Source: Pseudomonas putida (GTDB lineage Bacteria > Pseudomonadota > Gammaproteobacteria > Pseudomonadales > Pseudomonadaceae). Taken from it: a DNA stretch of 64,000 nt. Of this stretch, positions 43,643-51,545 are shown one piece after another. The notes beneath the pieces are model-generated. The model was not told where the DNA came from and made no database searches. It saw only the letters and a program-made list of their open reading frames with translations. Location of the stretch: the NCBI RefSeq assembly GCF_002906855.1, contig NZ_MINI01000038.1, positions 1,798,001 to 1,862,000 on the forward strand, read 5' to 3'. The first letter of the stretch is position 1. Every line of letters begins with the position of its first letter. The position numbers and the translations under genes were made by a program.

Positions 43643-44425
43643 ATGCTCGTAGATTCCCATTGCCATCTCGACCGTCTTGACCTGAGCGCCCACCAGGGTT
43701 CCCTCGATGCTGCCCTGCAGGCGGCGCGTGAGCGCGGGGTCGGGCATTTCCTGTGCATTGGCGTCAGTGCCGAAAATGCCGGGGCGGTGAAGGTGCTGAG
43801 CGAGCAGTACGCCGATGTCGACTGTTCGGTGGGGGTGCACCCGCTGGACCTGGCGCCAGGCGAGACGCCGGCGCTGGAGTGGCTGCTGCGTGAGCTGGCG
43901 CACCCGCATGTGGTGGCGATTGGCGAAACCGGGCTGGACTACCACTACGAACCGGAGGCTGCCGAGTTGCAGCAGGCATCGTTCCGCCTGCACCTGGAGG
44001 CGTCGCGTCAGACTGGCAAGCCGGTGATTGTGCACACCCGTGCGGCGCGGGCCGATACCTTGGCGCTGCTGCGTGAAGCGAATCTGCCTCAGGCGGGCGT
44101 GCTGCATTGTTTCACCGAAGACTGGGACATGGCCAAGGCGGCGCTGGACCTGGGCTATTACATCTCGTTGTCCGGCATTGTCACTTTCCGCAATGCCGAT
44201 GCCCTGCGCGAGGTGGCGCGGCAGGTGCCGGTCGACCGCCTGCTGGTGGAAACCGATTCACCTTACCTGGCACCGATCCCGCATCGTGGCAAGCCGAACC
44301 TGCCGCAGTATGTGCGGGAGGTGGCGGAGTATGTGGCATCGTTGCGTGGGGTCAGCTACGAGCAGCTGGCAGAGCAAACCACGTCCAACTTCAAGCGCCT
44401 GTTCCCGCTGGCGCGAGTGGCCTGA
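43643..44425 (+). CDS. TatD family metal-dependent hydrolase
   Basis: A 260-residue TIM-barrel nuclease-like hydrolase (YcfH type). The ATG at 43643 begins MLVDSHCHLDRLDL, where the HxH binds metal; a GTG 12 bases upstream is also possible. Further ligands are in GETGLDYHYE, VIVHTRAA, LHCFTEDW and ETDSPYLAP. Family members have 3'-5' exonuclease activity on DNA. No Shine-Dalgarno is visible in the 30-bp gap after holB, which may reflect the loss of the gene that normally lies between them. Confidence 0.92.
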   Translation: MLVDSHCHLDRLDLSAHQGSLDAALQAARERGVGHFLCIGVSAENAGAVKVLSEQYADVDCSVGVHPLDLAPGETPALEWLLRELAHPHVVAIGETGLDYHYEPEAAELQQASFRLHLEASRQTGKPVIVHTRAARADTLALLREANLPQAGVLHCFTEDWDMAKAALDLGYYISLSGIVTFRNADALREVARQVPVDRLLVETDSPYLAPIPHRGKPNLPQYVREVAEYVASLRGVSYEQLAEQTTSNFKRLFPLARVA

Positions 44426-44470
44426 ATCCAGACCAATCGCTTTTGCTCTGCTTTTGCTCTGCTTTTGCTT

Positions 44471-45055
44471 TTGCTTCTAAGCGCGCGATAGTTCAGGCGA
44501 CGGTGAGTGCGACTTCAGGAGGCCGAACGCAGGCGTCTGGAGGGCCAGGGTGCGCAGCACCCCTTCGGCGTAGCCGAAGGCGCGAGATGTAGACTTGCGC
44601 AGCAAGTCGTAGGCCGCGCGGGCCCGGAAGGCGCCGGAGTGAGGGGACCCCGCAGCGCAGCGCAGGGGCCGGATGATGGGAGCCGGGGTTTTTGGTTACT
44701 TTTTGCCCAGTCAAAAAGTGACCCGCCGTAAGGGCGGAAAGGTGACTCAGCGCCACCCTGGCGAATGAATGTAGACCTGATTTGAAAGCCCACTCCCAAA
44801 AGCCAAAAGCCAAAAGCCAAAAGCCAAAAGCCAAAAGCCAAAAGCTCGACTGTGGTGGTTTTGACTCAGTCGAGTACATTCATTTGCTATGGCGACGCAC
44901 AGTCACCTTTCCGCCCTTACGGCGGGTCACTTTTTGTCAAACGCGCCTTCGGCTACGCCGAAGGGGTGCTGCGCACCCTGGCCCTCCAGACGCCTGCGCT
45001 CGGCCTCCTGAAGTCGCATTTCGCGTTGCCTGAACTATCGCGCGCTTAGAAGCAA
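44471..45055. repeat. Large imperfect inverted repeat in a 907-bp gene-free gap
   Basis: The gap 44426-45332 contains no credible gene. Its main structure is a two-part inverted repeat. Arms 44471-44584 and 44942-45055 (114 bp each) are complementary at all but about six positions, and the inner arms 44712-44747 and 44901-44936 (36 bp) are perfect. The left side carries an extra 126 nt (44585-44710) that the right replaces with five bases. Smaller palindromes are inside, such as CCTTCGGCGTAGCCGAAGG. Short tandem repeats lie at the centre (CCAAAAG) and on the outer right flank (GCCAGA), with an AGCAAAAG-like complement on the left flank. Confidence 0.85.
44796..44844 (+). repeat. Seven tandem copies of CCAAAAG
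   Basis: Seven exact 7-bp units lie at the centre of the inverted repeat. Read on either strand they give repetitive peptides (KAKSQKP or LAFGFWL types), which explains the long but spurious ORFs here. Confidence 0.95.
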
Positions 45056-45063
45056 AATCAAAA

Positions 45064-45102
<39 letters not shown>

Positions 45103-45120
45103 TGGCGGCTGGTCCTGGGC

Positions 45121-45156
45121 AAAAAAAACCCGGGTTCTGGGGGGGGAATCCGGGTT
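45121..45156 (-). terminator. Intrinsic terminator read leftwards
   Basis: On the minus strand the stem AACCCGG / CCGGGTT is followed by eight T. It lies about 180 bases downstream of the class V aminotransferase gene and probably ends its transcript. Confidence 0.65.
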
Positions 45157-45332
45157 AAGACCATTAGGAGTAAAACAAAGGTACGCGGTCCCTGAGCACC
45201 TTTATCGGCGCGCCACTTGGGGGGGATGCGCCGCGCCAACACTTCAAGTATTGGTCAGGTTTGGCACAGTGCCAGTGCTTCTCTGTTCGTTTTTTAAACA
45301 GATTTGGAATACGGCCGCCGTCCCTTCCTCCC

Positions 45333-46466
45333 TCAGCGCATGGCCAGACGCCGTACTTGCTGGACAGTTTCGTCGATCAGCTGATCACTGGTGTAGAAAT
45401 GTGGCGAAAATCGTATACCTGGCCCTCTTAGTGCACATATTGTCTGCTCCGCCAGCAGGCATCGATAGACAGCCGCACTGTCCTGCCCCAGAAGGCTGAA
45501 GGTAACGATACCCGCCCGTTTTTCCGGGGTTGCGGGACTATGCAGGTATACCCCAGGAATACCGGCCAGGCCCTGAAGCAGTTGCTCGACCCGCAGCTGC
45601 AATTGCCGGCCGACCTCGTCCATGCCGATTTCCTCCAGCAATGACAGGCTGGCCTCCAGGGCATACGCGCCCAACATGTTCGGGCTGCCACTTTCAAAAC
45701 GCCTGGCGCTTCCTGCCGGCTGCCACTCGCGGCGATCAAAGTCGCCCAGATGCTCGAGCATATGCCAGCCATAGGCATGCAGCCTAAGCTGTGGGCGCAA
45801 AGCAGCGCGGCAATAGAACAAGCCCAGGCCCTCGGGCCCGAGCATCCATTTGTGGCCGTCGGCCATGGCGAAATCGCACTGGTAGCGCTGCACGTCGAAG
45901 GGCAGGGCGCCAATCTGCTGGATGGCATCGACGCAGAACAGCACATGGCGGGCCTGGCAGCCCTCACCGAGGCGAGGCAGGTCCAGGCGCAGGCCGCTGG
46001 CGAACTGCACGGCACTCACGGCCAGCAGGCGCGTAAGCGGGCCGCAGGCCGCGAGCAGCGCTGCTTCCGGGTCTGGCCCGGCAAGGCTCACCTCGGACAC
46101 CACCACGCCGCGCTCGCGCAATGCTTCCCACACGATACGGTTGGAGGGAAACTCCTCGTCGCTGATCACCACCTGGTCGCCGGCTTGCCAGTCGAGGCCG
46201 AACGCAACCAGTGAAAGCGCCTCGGAGGTGTTCTTCACCAGCGCGATGTCAGCCCAGGTGGGGGCGTTGACCAGGCGCGCGAGCCTTTCCCGCAGCCTGC
46301 GTTCGGTGGCCAACCATGTCGGGTATCCGCTCGCGCCCTGACGCACGTTGTCCCGTGCAAAGCGCGCCACGGCCTCGCTGGCCCGACGCGGCCAGGGAGC
46401 GATGGCCGCATGGTTCAGGTATCGCAGCCCCGGTGCCTGTTCGAACTCATCGTGAAACATAGACAT
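45333..46466 (-). CDS. Class V aminotransferase / cysteine desulfurase-like PLP enzyme
   Basis: A 377-residue cytosolic protein. YLNHAAIAPWP near the start, VKNTSEALSLVAFGLDW, FCVDAIQQIGALPFDV and the PLP Lys in MADGHKWMLGPEGLGLFYCR are class V hallmarks. ARRFESGSPNMLG replaces the usual RFExGT motif. It lacks the reactive-Cys loop of true IscS/SufS desulfurases, so an aminotransferase or lyase role on a small molecule is likelier. Two in-frame ATG codons, at 46466 and 46460, could start it. It diverges from a TetR regulator 71 bases away, which may control it. Confidence 0.85.
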   Translation of the reverse strand: MSMFHDEFEQAPGLRYLNHAAIAPWPRRASEAVARFARDNVRQGASGYPTWLATERRLRERLARLVNAPTWADIALVKNTSEALSLVAFGLDWQAGDQVVISDEEFPSNRIVWEALRERGVVVSEVSLAGPDPEAALLAACGPLTRLLAVSAVQFASGLRLDLPRLGEGCQARHVLFCVDAIQQIGALPFDVQRYQCDFAMADGHKWMLGPEGLGLFYCRAALRPQLRLHAYGWHMLEHLGDFDRREWQPAGSARRFESGSPNMLGAYALEASLSLLEEIGMDEVGRQLQLRVEQLLQGLAGIPGVYLHSPATPEKRAGIVTFSLLGQDSAAVYRCLLAEQTICALRGPGIRFSPHFYTSDQLIDETVQQVRRLAMR

Positions 46467-46537
46467 GGTTGGATGATCCGTGCAATTTGCTGCAAGTTAG
46501 GCATAATAAACCGCTTCAATGTCATCCAGTCCTTCCT

Positions 46538-47173
46538 ATGCAGAAAGAACCTCGTAAGGTCCGTGAGTTTCGCCGTCGCGAACAGGAAATCCTCGATACA
46601 GCGCTAAAGCTGTTCCTCGAACAGGGTGAAGACAGCGTCACCGTCGAGATGATCGCCGACGCCGTGGGTATCGGAAAAGGCACGATCTACAAGCACTTCA
46701 AGTCCAAGGCGGAAATCTACCTGCGCCTGATGCTCGATTATGAGCGTGACTTGAACGAGCTGTTGCACTCGGCCGATGTCGACCGCGACAAGGAGGCACT
46801 GTCGCGCGCCTACTTCGAGTTCCGTATGCGTGACCCGCAGCGCTACCGGCTGTTCGATCGCCTGGAAGAGAAGGTGGTCAAGGGCAACCAGGTGCCGGAA
46901 ATGGTCGAGCAGTTGCACAGCATCCGCGCTTCCAACTTCGACCGCCTGACCCAGTTGATCAAGGGACGCATCAGCGAAGGCAAGCTCGAAGACGTGCCAC
47001 CGTACTTCCACTACTGCGCCGCCTGGGCGTTGGTGCACGGCGCCGTGGCGCTGTACCACTCGCCGTTCTGGAGCAACGTGCTGGAGGATCAGGAAGGCTT
47101 CTTCCAGTTCCTCATGGATATCGGCGTGCGCATGGGCAACAAGCGCAAGCGTGATCCGGAAGCCGCCAACTGA
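46538..47173 (+). CDS. TetR/AcrR family transcriptional regulator
   Basis: A 211-residue repressor-like protein. The ATG at 46538 gives MQKEPRKVREFRRREQEILD. The N-terminal helix-turn-helix reads VTVEMIADAVGIGKGTIYKHFKSKAEIYLRL, a classical TetR domain. The ligand domain shows YHSPFWSNVLEDQEGFFQFLMDIG. A CATAAT -10-like hexamer lies at 46502-46507. The ligand is unknown; possible targets are its own promoter and the divergent aminotransferase. Confidence 0.88.
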   Translation: MQKEPRKVREFRRREQEILDTALKLFLEQGEDSVTVEMIADAVGIGKGTIYKHFKSKAEIYLRLMLDYERDLNELLHSADVDRDKEALSRAYFEFRMRDPQRYRLFDRLEEKVVKGNQVPEMVEQLHSIRASNFDRLTQLIKGRISEGKLEDVPPYFHYCAAWALVHGAVALYHSPFWSNVLEDQEGFFQFLMDIGVRMGNKRKRDPEAAN

Positions 47174-47280
47174 AGGCATTCGTCGTCACCGGGTGAGCCT
47201 GGCGTGAAATGGGGACTTGCAAAAACTTGAACCATGAGTCAAGTTTTGCCAGCCCCGATTCATCCATGCCGGAGTCATTC

Positions 47281-48249
47281 ATGATCGTCGATCGTCAAGG
47301 CAGGCGTTTTCGCAATCTGCGCGTCAGCCTGACGGCTGCCTGCAACTACGCCTGCAGCTACTGCGTGCCAGATGGCAAGCGCCTGGTCGCAGCCCAGGAT
47401 GAGCTGTCGGCGGAAACCTTGGCGCGTGGGGTGGCCTACCTCATTGAAGTTGCCGGCATCGAGCGTTTGCGCATCACCGGTGGCGAGCCATTGGTCAGCC
47501 CTCGGCTGGATGCCTTTCTGGCGGCGGTGGCGAAGCTCGACCTTGATGACATCACGCTGACCACCAACGGGCAATTGCTCGCTCGCAAGCTGCCGCAGCT
47601 GCAGGCGGCTGGCATTCGTCGCCTGAACGTCTCCCTCGATACCCTCGATCCCCAAGCATTCCGCCGCATCGCCCGTGGCGGTGATCTGGCCAGCGTGTTG
47701 GCAGGCATGGACCAGGCCAGTGCCATGGGCATGCGGATCAAGGTCAACATGGTGCCGATGCGTGGGCAAAACCTCGATCAAGTGCTACCGATGCTCGACT
47801 ACTGCATGGCGCGTGGTTTCGAGCTGCGCTTTATCGAACTGATGCGCATGGGGCACCTGGCACGGGACAACAATGCGTTCCTGCAACAGTTTGTCGGGCT
47901 CGATGCATTGCTTGATGTGATCGGCGGCCGCCATGGCTACCAGCAGGTCGACGCACCGCTGGATGCCACGGCGCTGCGCTACCAGATCCCGGGTCAGGGC
48001 TATTTCGGCGTCATCGCCAATGAAAGCGTGCCGTTCTGCCGAACCTGCTCGCGCCTGCGCCTGTCCTCTACCGGCTGGCTGCACGGCTGCCTGTCTTCCG
48101 GCAATCGCCACTTTGTCGGCGACCTGCTGGAAAAACCTCGTCATCAGGCGCTGCCTGGTTTGCAGCGGCTGCTGGTAAAAGCCTTGGCAGACAAGCAGGA
48201 ACTTGCGTTTTCCGGGGGGGTGACGGTGATGAAGGTCATTGGCGGCTGA
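47281..48249 (+). CDS. moaA: GTP 3',8-cyclase MoaA
   Basis: A 322-residue radical SAM enzyme for the first step of molybdenum cofactor synthesis. The ATG at 47281 has GGAG upstream; one at 47266 (MPESF) is an alternative. The SAM cluster is CNYACSYC, followed by RITGGEPLV and RRLNVSLDTLDP. The second cluster is CRTC plus the Cys in STGWLHGC. The chain ends in VIGG, the functional C-terminal Gly-Gly of MoaA. No other mo-cofactor gene is adjacent, so it is probably a second, stand-alone moaA copy. Confidence 0.93.
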   Translation: MIVDRQGRRFRNLRVSLTAACNYACSYCVPDGKRLVAAQDELSAETLARGVAYLIEVAGIERLRITGGEPLVSPRLDAFLAAVAKLDLDDITLTTNGQLLARKLPQLQAAGIRRLNVSLDTLDPQAFRRIARGGDLASVLAGMDQASAMGMRIKVNMVPMRGQNLDQVLPMLDYCMARGFELRFIELMRMGHLARDNNAFLQQFVGLDALLDVIGGRHGYQQVDAPLDATALRYQIPGQGYFGVIANESVPFCRTCSRLRLSSTGWLHGCLSSGNRHFVGDLLEKPRHQALPGLQRLLVKALADKQELAFSGGVTVMKVIGG

Positions 48250-48315
48250 AGCTGGCGCAAAAGCTGCATCCGCCGGCTATTCGCCGGTTTTTCGTCACCG
48301 GCCATTGGAGGAAAG

Positions 48316-48921
48316 ATGCGTAGCCTGGTCTTGCTGCTGACGCTGATGGCGTTGGGCGGTTGCATGAATGTCAGCGATATGGGCGAGGGCGTCCGTTACC
48401 ACATGAGCGATGCCGGCTTGCTGGACCACAGCGATACCCGTCGTACCTTGTCGATTCGCCTACAGCCGGATTCGTTCATCTTCATCGGCCAGGGCGCGTT
48501 CATGCCGCCAGGCAAAGGCCCGGTGCCGAAGCAGAATGCCGTGGCCGATGAGGCCTTCAAGAGTTTCGTCGAGTACTTCCCGCTGGTGCGTCGCGCCCAA
48601 GGGCCGCTGGGCCTTGAAGAAGCGATTGCCCAGGCCCGGTCGGTGGGCGCCGACTATGTGCTGTATACGCGCTTCGCCCGCACGGATGACCGTATCGGTA
48701 ATGGCGACGAATGGTATGACGAGCAGGCCGTCGACCGCTTGGGTTGGGATACCGGCGTGGTGCAGATGATGCTGATCGAGACCAACACTCGTTACCTGAT
48801 CGACACCGCGCGGATAAAGAGCCGCGGCGGTTTGTTGACGTTCCACGACCAGTCGCCCCAGGATTTGCTTGGCGCACCGATGCGCGAGTACGCTCGTAGC
48901 CTTCTGGGCATGAGCGAGTGA
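48316..48921 (+). CDS. DUF4823 lipoprotein
   Basis: A 201-residue lipoprotein with GGAGG before its ATG. MRSLVLLLTLMALGGC ends in a lipobox (LGGC); Met follows the Cys. The mature part matches the DUF4823 pattern: a short N-terminus, SIRLQPDSFIFIGQGAF, AFKSFVEYFPLV, EEAIAQARSVGADYVLYTRFAR and LIETNTRYLIDTARIKSRGG. The family role is unknown. It is 66 bases after moaA and 10 before the DUF1285 gene. Confidence 0.88.
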   Translation: MRSLVLLLTLMALGGCMNVSDMGEGVRYHMSDAGLLDHSDTRRTLSIRLQPDSFIFIGQGAFMPPGKGPVPKQNAVADEAFKSFVEYFPLVRRAQGPLGLEEAIAQARSVGADYVLYTRFARTDDRIGNGDEWYDEQAVDRLGWDTGVVQMMLIETNTRYLIDTARIKSRGGLLTFHDQSPQDLLGAPMREYARSLLGMSE

Positions 48922-48931
48922 GGGTAGGGAT

Positions 48932-49492
48932 ATGACGGATTCCGGCAAGGCCAACGATCTATTGGCGCAGATTCCCAAGCACAAGGGGCTGCCGCCGGTG
49001 CATCTGTGGAACCCGGATTTCTGCGGCGATATCGACATGCGTATTGCCCGCGATGGTACTTGGTACTACCTGGGTACGCCCATCGGGCGCAAACCGATGG
49101 TTCGCCTTTTCTCCACCATCATTCGCCGCGATGGCGATGATTATTTCCTGATCACCCCGGTGGAGAAGGTCGGTATCCGCGTCGATGATGCGCCATTCGT
49201 GGCCGTCACGCTTGAGGTGCTGGGCAGTGGTGAGGCGCAGGTGCTGCGCTTTACCAGCAATGTCGAGGATCAGGCCGAAGCGGGGCCGCAGAACCCGTTG
49301 CGGGTCGAGATCGATCCGGAGACCCAGGAGCCGGCGCCTTATGTGCTGATGCGTAGCAATCTTGAGGCATTGATCCATCGCAATGTGTTCTACCAGCTGG
49401 TCGACCTGGCGGTGCCGCGGGTGATCGATGGCGAGGAATGGCTCGGGGTATGGAGCCATGGTGTGTTTTACCCGATCGGGCGCAATTGTTGA
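48932..49492 (+). CDS. DUF1285 protein
   Basis: A 186-residue soluble protein of the DUF1285 family, with the hallmark HLWNPDFCGDIDMRIARDGTWYYLGTPIGRKPMVRLFSTI and DYFLITPVEKVGIRVDDAPF. The structure of one member suggests a ligand-binding beta-fold, but no function has been shown. It starts 10 bases after the lipoprotein, so the two are likely to be cotranscribed. Confidence 0.9.
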   Translation: MTDSGKANDLLAQIPKHKGLPPVHLWNPDFCGDIDMRIARDGTWYYLGTPIGRKPMVRLFSTIIRRDGDDYFLITPVEKVGIRVDDAPFVAVTLEVLGSGEAQVLRFTSNVEDQAEAGPQNPLRVEIDPETQEPAPYVLMRSNLEALIHRNVFYQLVDLAVPRVIDGEEWLGVWSHGVFYPIGRNC

Positions 49493-49595
49493 GCGCGCGT
49501 TCCCGACTGGCCCCCTGCTTTTTCTCTTGATTGGCCGTTTGTGTCCTGTGCCACTGGGCCTAACCTGCAGGCACTTGCCAATCAGGAGTACGCCC

Positions 49596-50027
49596 GTGAA
49601 ATCTGCCAAATTTTCTTTTGCCTTGCTCATTGCCGCTGGCCTGTTCGGTCTTCAGTCCCCTGTCTGGGCGCACGGCGACGCCGCTGACCAGGTGAAAATC
49701 CTGCAGCAACAACAGCCCTCGAATGCCCCGGGCAAGAGCGCTGTCATGCTCACGGTCAGCTATGCCCCCGGGCAGGCTTCGCCCGCCCACCAGCACCCGG
49801 GGGCGGTCATGGCCTATGTACTGGAAGGTGCGGTGGTATCGAAACTCAACGACGAGCAGGAAAAGACCTACAAGGCCGGTGAGTACTGGTACGAAGCACC
49901 CGGCACCGTGCACAGCGTATCGCGCAATGCCAGCAAGTCCCGGCCTGCCAAGTTGCTGGTATGGAGCCTGGTGGATGAAGGCAAGCCAGTCACTTTGCCC
50001 TACTCCGGGGCGAAATCAGCGCGCTGA
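49596..50027 (+). CDS. Secreted cupin-domain protein
   Basis: A 143-residue periplasmic protein. The GTG at 49596 is preceded by CAGGAG. The signal peptide is KSAKFSFALLIAAGLFGLQSPVWA, with cleavage before HGDAAD. The cupin motif 1 region is SPAHQHPGAVMAYVLEGAVV with metal-binding His residues and the Glu, and motif 2 is APGTVHSVSRNAS with the last His. It resembles the RemF-like single-cupin group. The role is unknown. Its last 28 bases overlap the end of the convergent deaminase-like gene. Confidence 0.85.
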   Translation: MKSAKFSFALLIAAGLFGLQSPVWAHGDAADQVKILQQQQPSNAPGKSAVMLTVSYAPGQASPAHQHPGAVMAYVLEGAVVSKLNDEQEKTYKAGEYWYEAPGTVHSVSRNASKSRPAKLLVWSLVDEGKPVTLPYSGAKSAR

Positions 50028-51283
50028 GCGTGACACAGCTTGCTGCATACAGCTCGCACCAGTGCTTTGTCCCATACCTGGCTTGGCGCGAGCTGTACGT
50101 TGTGGGTGTAGAAAGGCGGCAGGTTCTGTGCGAGTCGAGCGACCTCTTTGCCCGTCCGGCCCGCTGGCAGCAACACGTACTGCAGGCTGGAAGGGAAGGA
50201 CGGTGCGGTGTTGCGCTCCACGGTGGATCCATAGGCGCCAAGGGTCATGACCGCTTCGCTGCCAGTCGGGTCTGGAAAGACAAGCATGACGAATGTGCAG
50301 TGACGCGGATGTGTCAGGTGCTCCGCCGCTTCGTTGCGGACCAGTGGGTCGACATGGTTCATCAAGGTCCAGCGCAGGGCCGCATAGCTGCGGGTCGTTT
50401 CCATGAATGCGCTGCGAATGGGCGAGCGCTTCTCGCTGCCGCCCAGGCATGACAGCAGGTTGCCGAATGGATCGAGCAACGCGACTGCATTGAAGGTGTC
50501 CGCCTGGCTGGCCGTCTCTAGCAGGGGTTGGGCCAGCTCTGGTCCGGCAAGGCGGGGATTGTCACTTTTGCTACGTAGGCTCCAAGGGCTGAGGTTGGCC
50601 AAGGCTTGGCGCACCTTGCTATGCGGCGGGAGATTGCTCGGGTCCTTTAGTTCAGACGGAGGCAGGCCGGCAGAGCTGCTTTCATCGTGGACCGTATTCA
50701 CACTGGTTTCGAATAGAGAGCTGGTCAGGCTGGCGGTCGCGGCTTCGATGTGTTCGCCTGCGTAGATCGGGCCTGCGAGGGGGCCCGCATATTCCCGCTC
50801 CAAAGGCGCTTCAATCGCGTAGTAGCCCCAGGTGGCTTGCGCGACTTTTGGCAGTGCCGCAGGTAGGCCGGGAAAGTTGAAGCAGGCGTTGTGGTTGATG
50901 CCGGCGAAGGTGTCCAGAGCGCTGACCGCGACATTGAAACCGGCTGTTAGCAAGGCCCCCGCGCACATGGCGCAGGGGTCGAGCGTGGTTACCAAGGTCA
51001 GCGCGTGAGGGGAGGGCAGGGCCAGGCGCTGCTGATTTTCGTAATACCAGTCGATCAGGCGCCGTTCGCCATGGGCGGTTGGGTCATGGAGCCTGAAGGC
51101 AGGCTGCGCCTCGCTGTTCGGGAAAGGCTTGAGCACGCTGTTGTGCAGGGCGACCAAAACCTTGCCGGTGGCGTTTTCGATGATGCATCCACCCACTGCG
51201 AATGTTGCTTGTCGGCTTGCCAGTAGCGCCTGCTTGGCGGCAATCGCAACCGCTTGCTGGGCGTTGTGAGTAATATCGTTCAC
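50000..51283 (-). CDS. Deaminase-like protein with duplicated fold (Bd3614-like)
   Basis: A 427-residue protein. The frame extends to 51442, but this includes the tRNA-Asn region and its terminator, so I take the GTG at 51283 as start. Residues about 1-130 are a cytidine-deaminase-like domain: FAVGGCIIENATGKVLVALHNS, the zinc and Glu motif HGERRLIDW and the second zinc motif DPCAMCAGALL, all intact. After a linker rich in Ser and Pro, the C-terminal half (NAVALLDPFGNLLSCLGGSEKR, TRSYAALRWTLM) resembles a second, degenerate deaminase unit without HxE or PCxxC. This layout recalls the Bd3614 group of nucleic-acid deaminases, named from memory. The substrate is unknown. Confidence 0.75.
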   Translation of the reverse strand: MNDITHNAQQAVAIAAKQALLASRQATFAVGGCIIENATGKVLVALHNSVLKPFPNSEAQPAFRLHDPTAHGERRLIDWYYENQQRLALPSPHALTLVTTLDPCAMCAGALLTAGFNVAVSALDTFAGINHNACFNFPGLPAALPKVAQATWGYYAIEAPLEREYAGPLAGPIYAGEHIEAATASLTSSLFETSVNTVHDESSSAGLPPSELKDPSNLPPHSKVRQALANLSPWSLRSKSDNPRLAGPELAQPLLETASQADTFNAVALLDPFGNLLSCLGGSEKRSPIRSAFMETTRSYAALRWTLMNHVDPLVRNEAAEHLTHPRHCTFVMLVFPDPTGSEAVMTLGAYGSTVERNTAPSFPSSLQYVLLPAGRTGKEVARLAQNLPPFYTHNVQLAPSQVWDKALVRAVCSKLCHAQRADFAPE

Positions 51284-51365
51284 GCTGATCGAGGCTCTGC
51301 GGTCGTCGAGTGAACGTGGACGATACAGCAGCGTTGTGCCGACAGGGGTAAAAAGAAGTGCAACA

Positions 51366-51400
51366 AAAAACCTCCAGTGCTTGCGCAACTGGAGGTTTTT
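51366..51400 (-). terminator. Terminator of tRNA-Asn
   Basis: A 13-bp stem, AAAAACCTCCAGT / ACTGGAGGTTTTT, with T runs on both strands lies eight bases after the tRNA. Confidence 0.92.
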
Positions 51401-51407
51401 CAGTGTT

Positions 51408-51483
51408 TGGCTCCGCGACCTGGACTCGAACCAGGGACCCAATGATTAACAGTCATTTGCTCTACCGACTGAGCTATCGCGGA
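51408..51483 (-). tRNA. tRNA-Asn (anticodon GTT)
   Basis: Read on the minus strand: acceptor TCCGCGA pairs with TCGCGGA, the D-loop is TAGCTCAGTCGGTAGAGC, the anticodon loop is CTGTTAA, and the T-arm contains GGTTCGAGTCC. CCA is encoded at 51408-51410. It is transcribed by itself, between tyrB upstream and a terminator. Confidence 0.96.
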
Positions 51484-51545
51484 ATCTGTGCGTATCTTAC
51501 CGATTGCCAGGAGGAAGTCAAGCGACCTCCTGACAAATCAATCAG

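Noticed and set aside
44493..45049. ORFs of KAKSQKP and LAFGFWL type in the inverted repeat
   Set aside because: They come from the 7-bp tandem repeat and the two arms, have no start signals, and give similar peptides on both strands, so they are repeat artefacts.
45333..46466. Assignment as IscS/SufS cysteine desulfurase
   Set aside because: The PLP motif fits class V enzymes, but the reactive-Cys loop and any Fe-S gene context are missing.
51284..51442. N-terminal extension of the deaminase-like ORF
   Set aside because: It overlaps the tRNA-Asn gene and its terminator, so the start was moved to the GTG at 51283.
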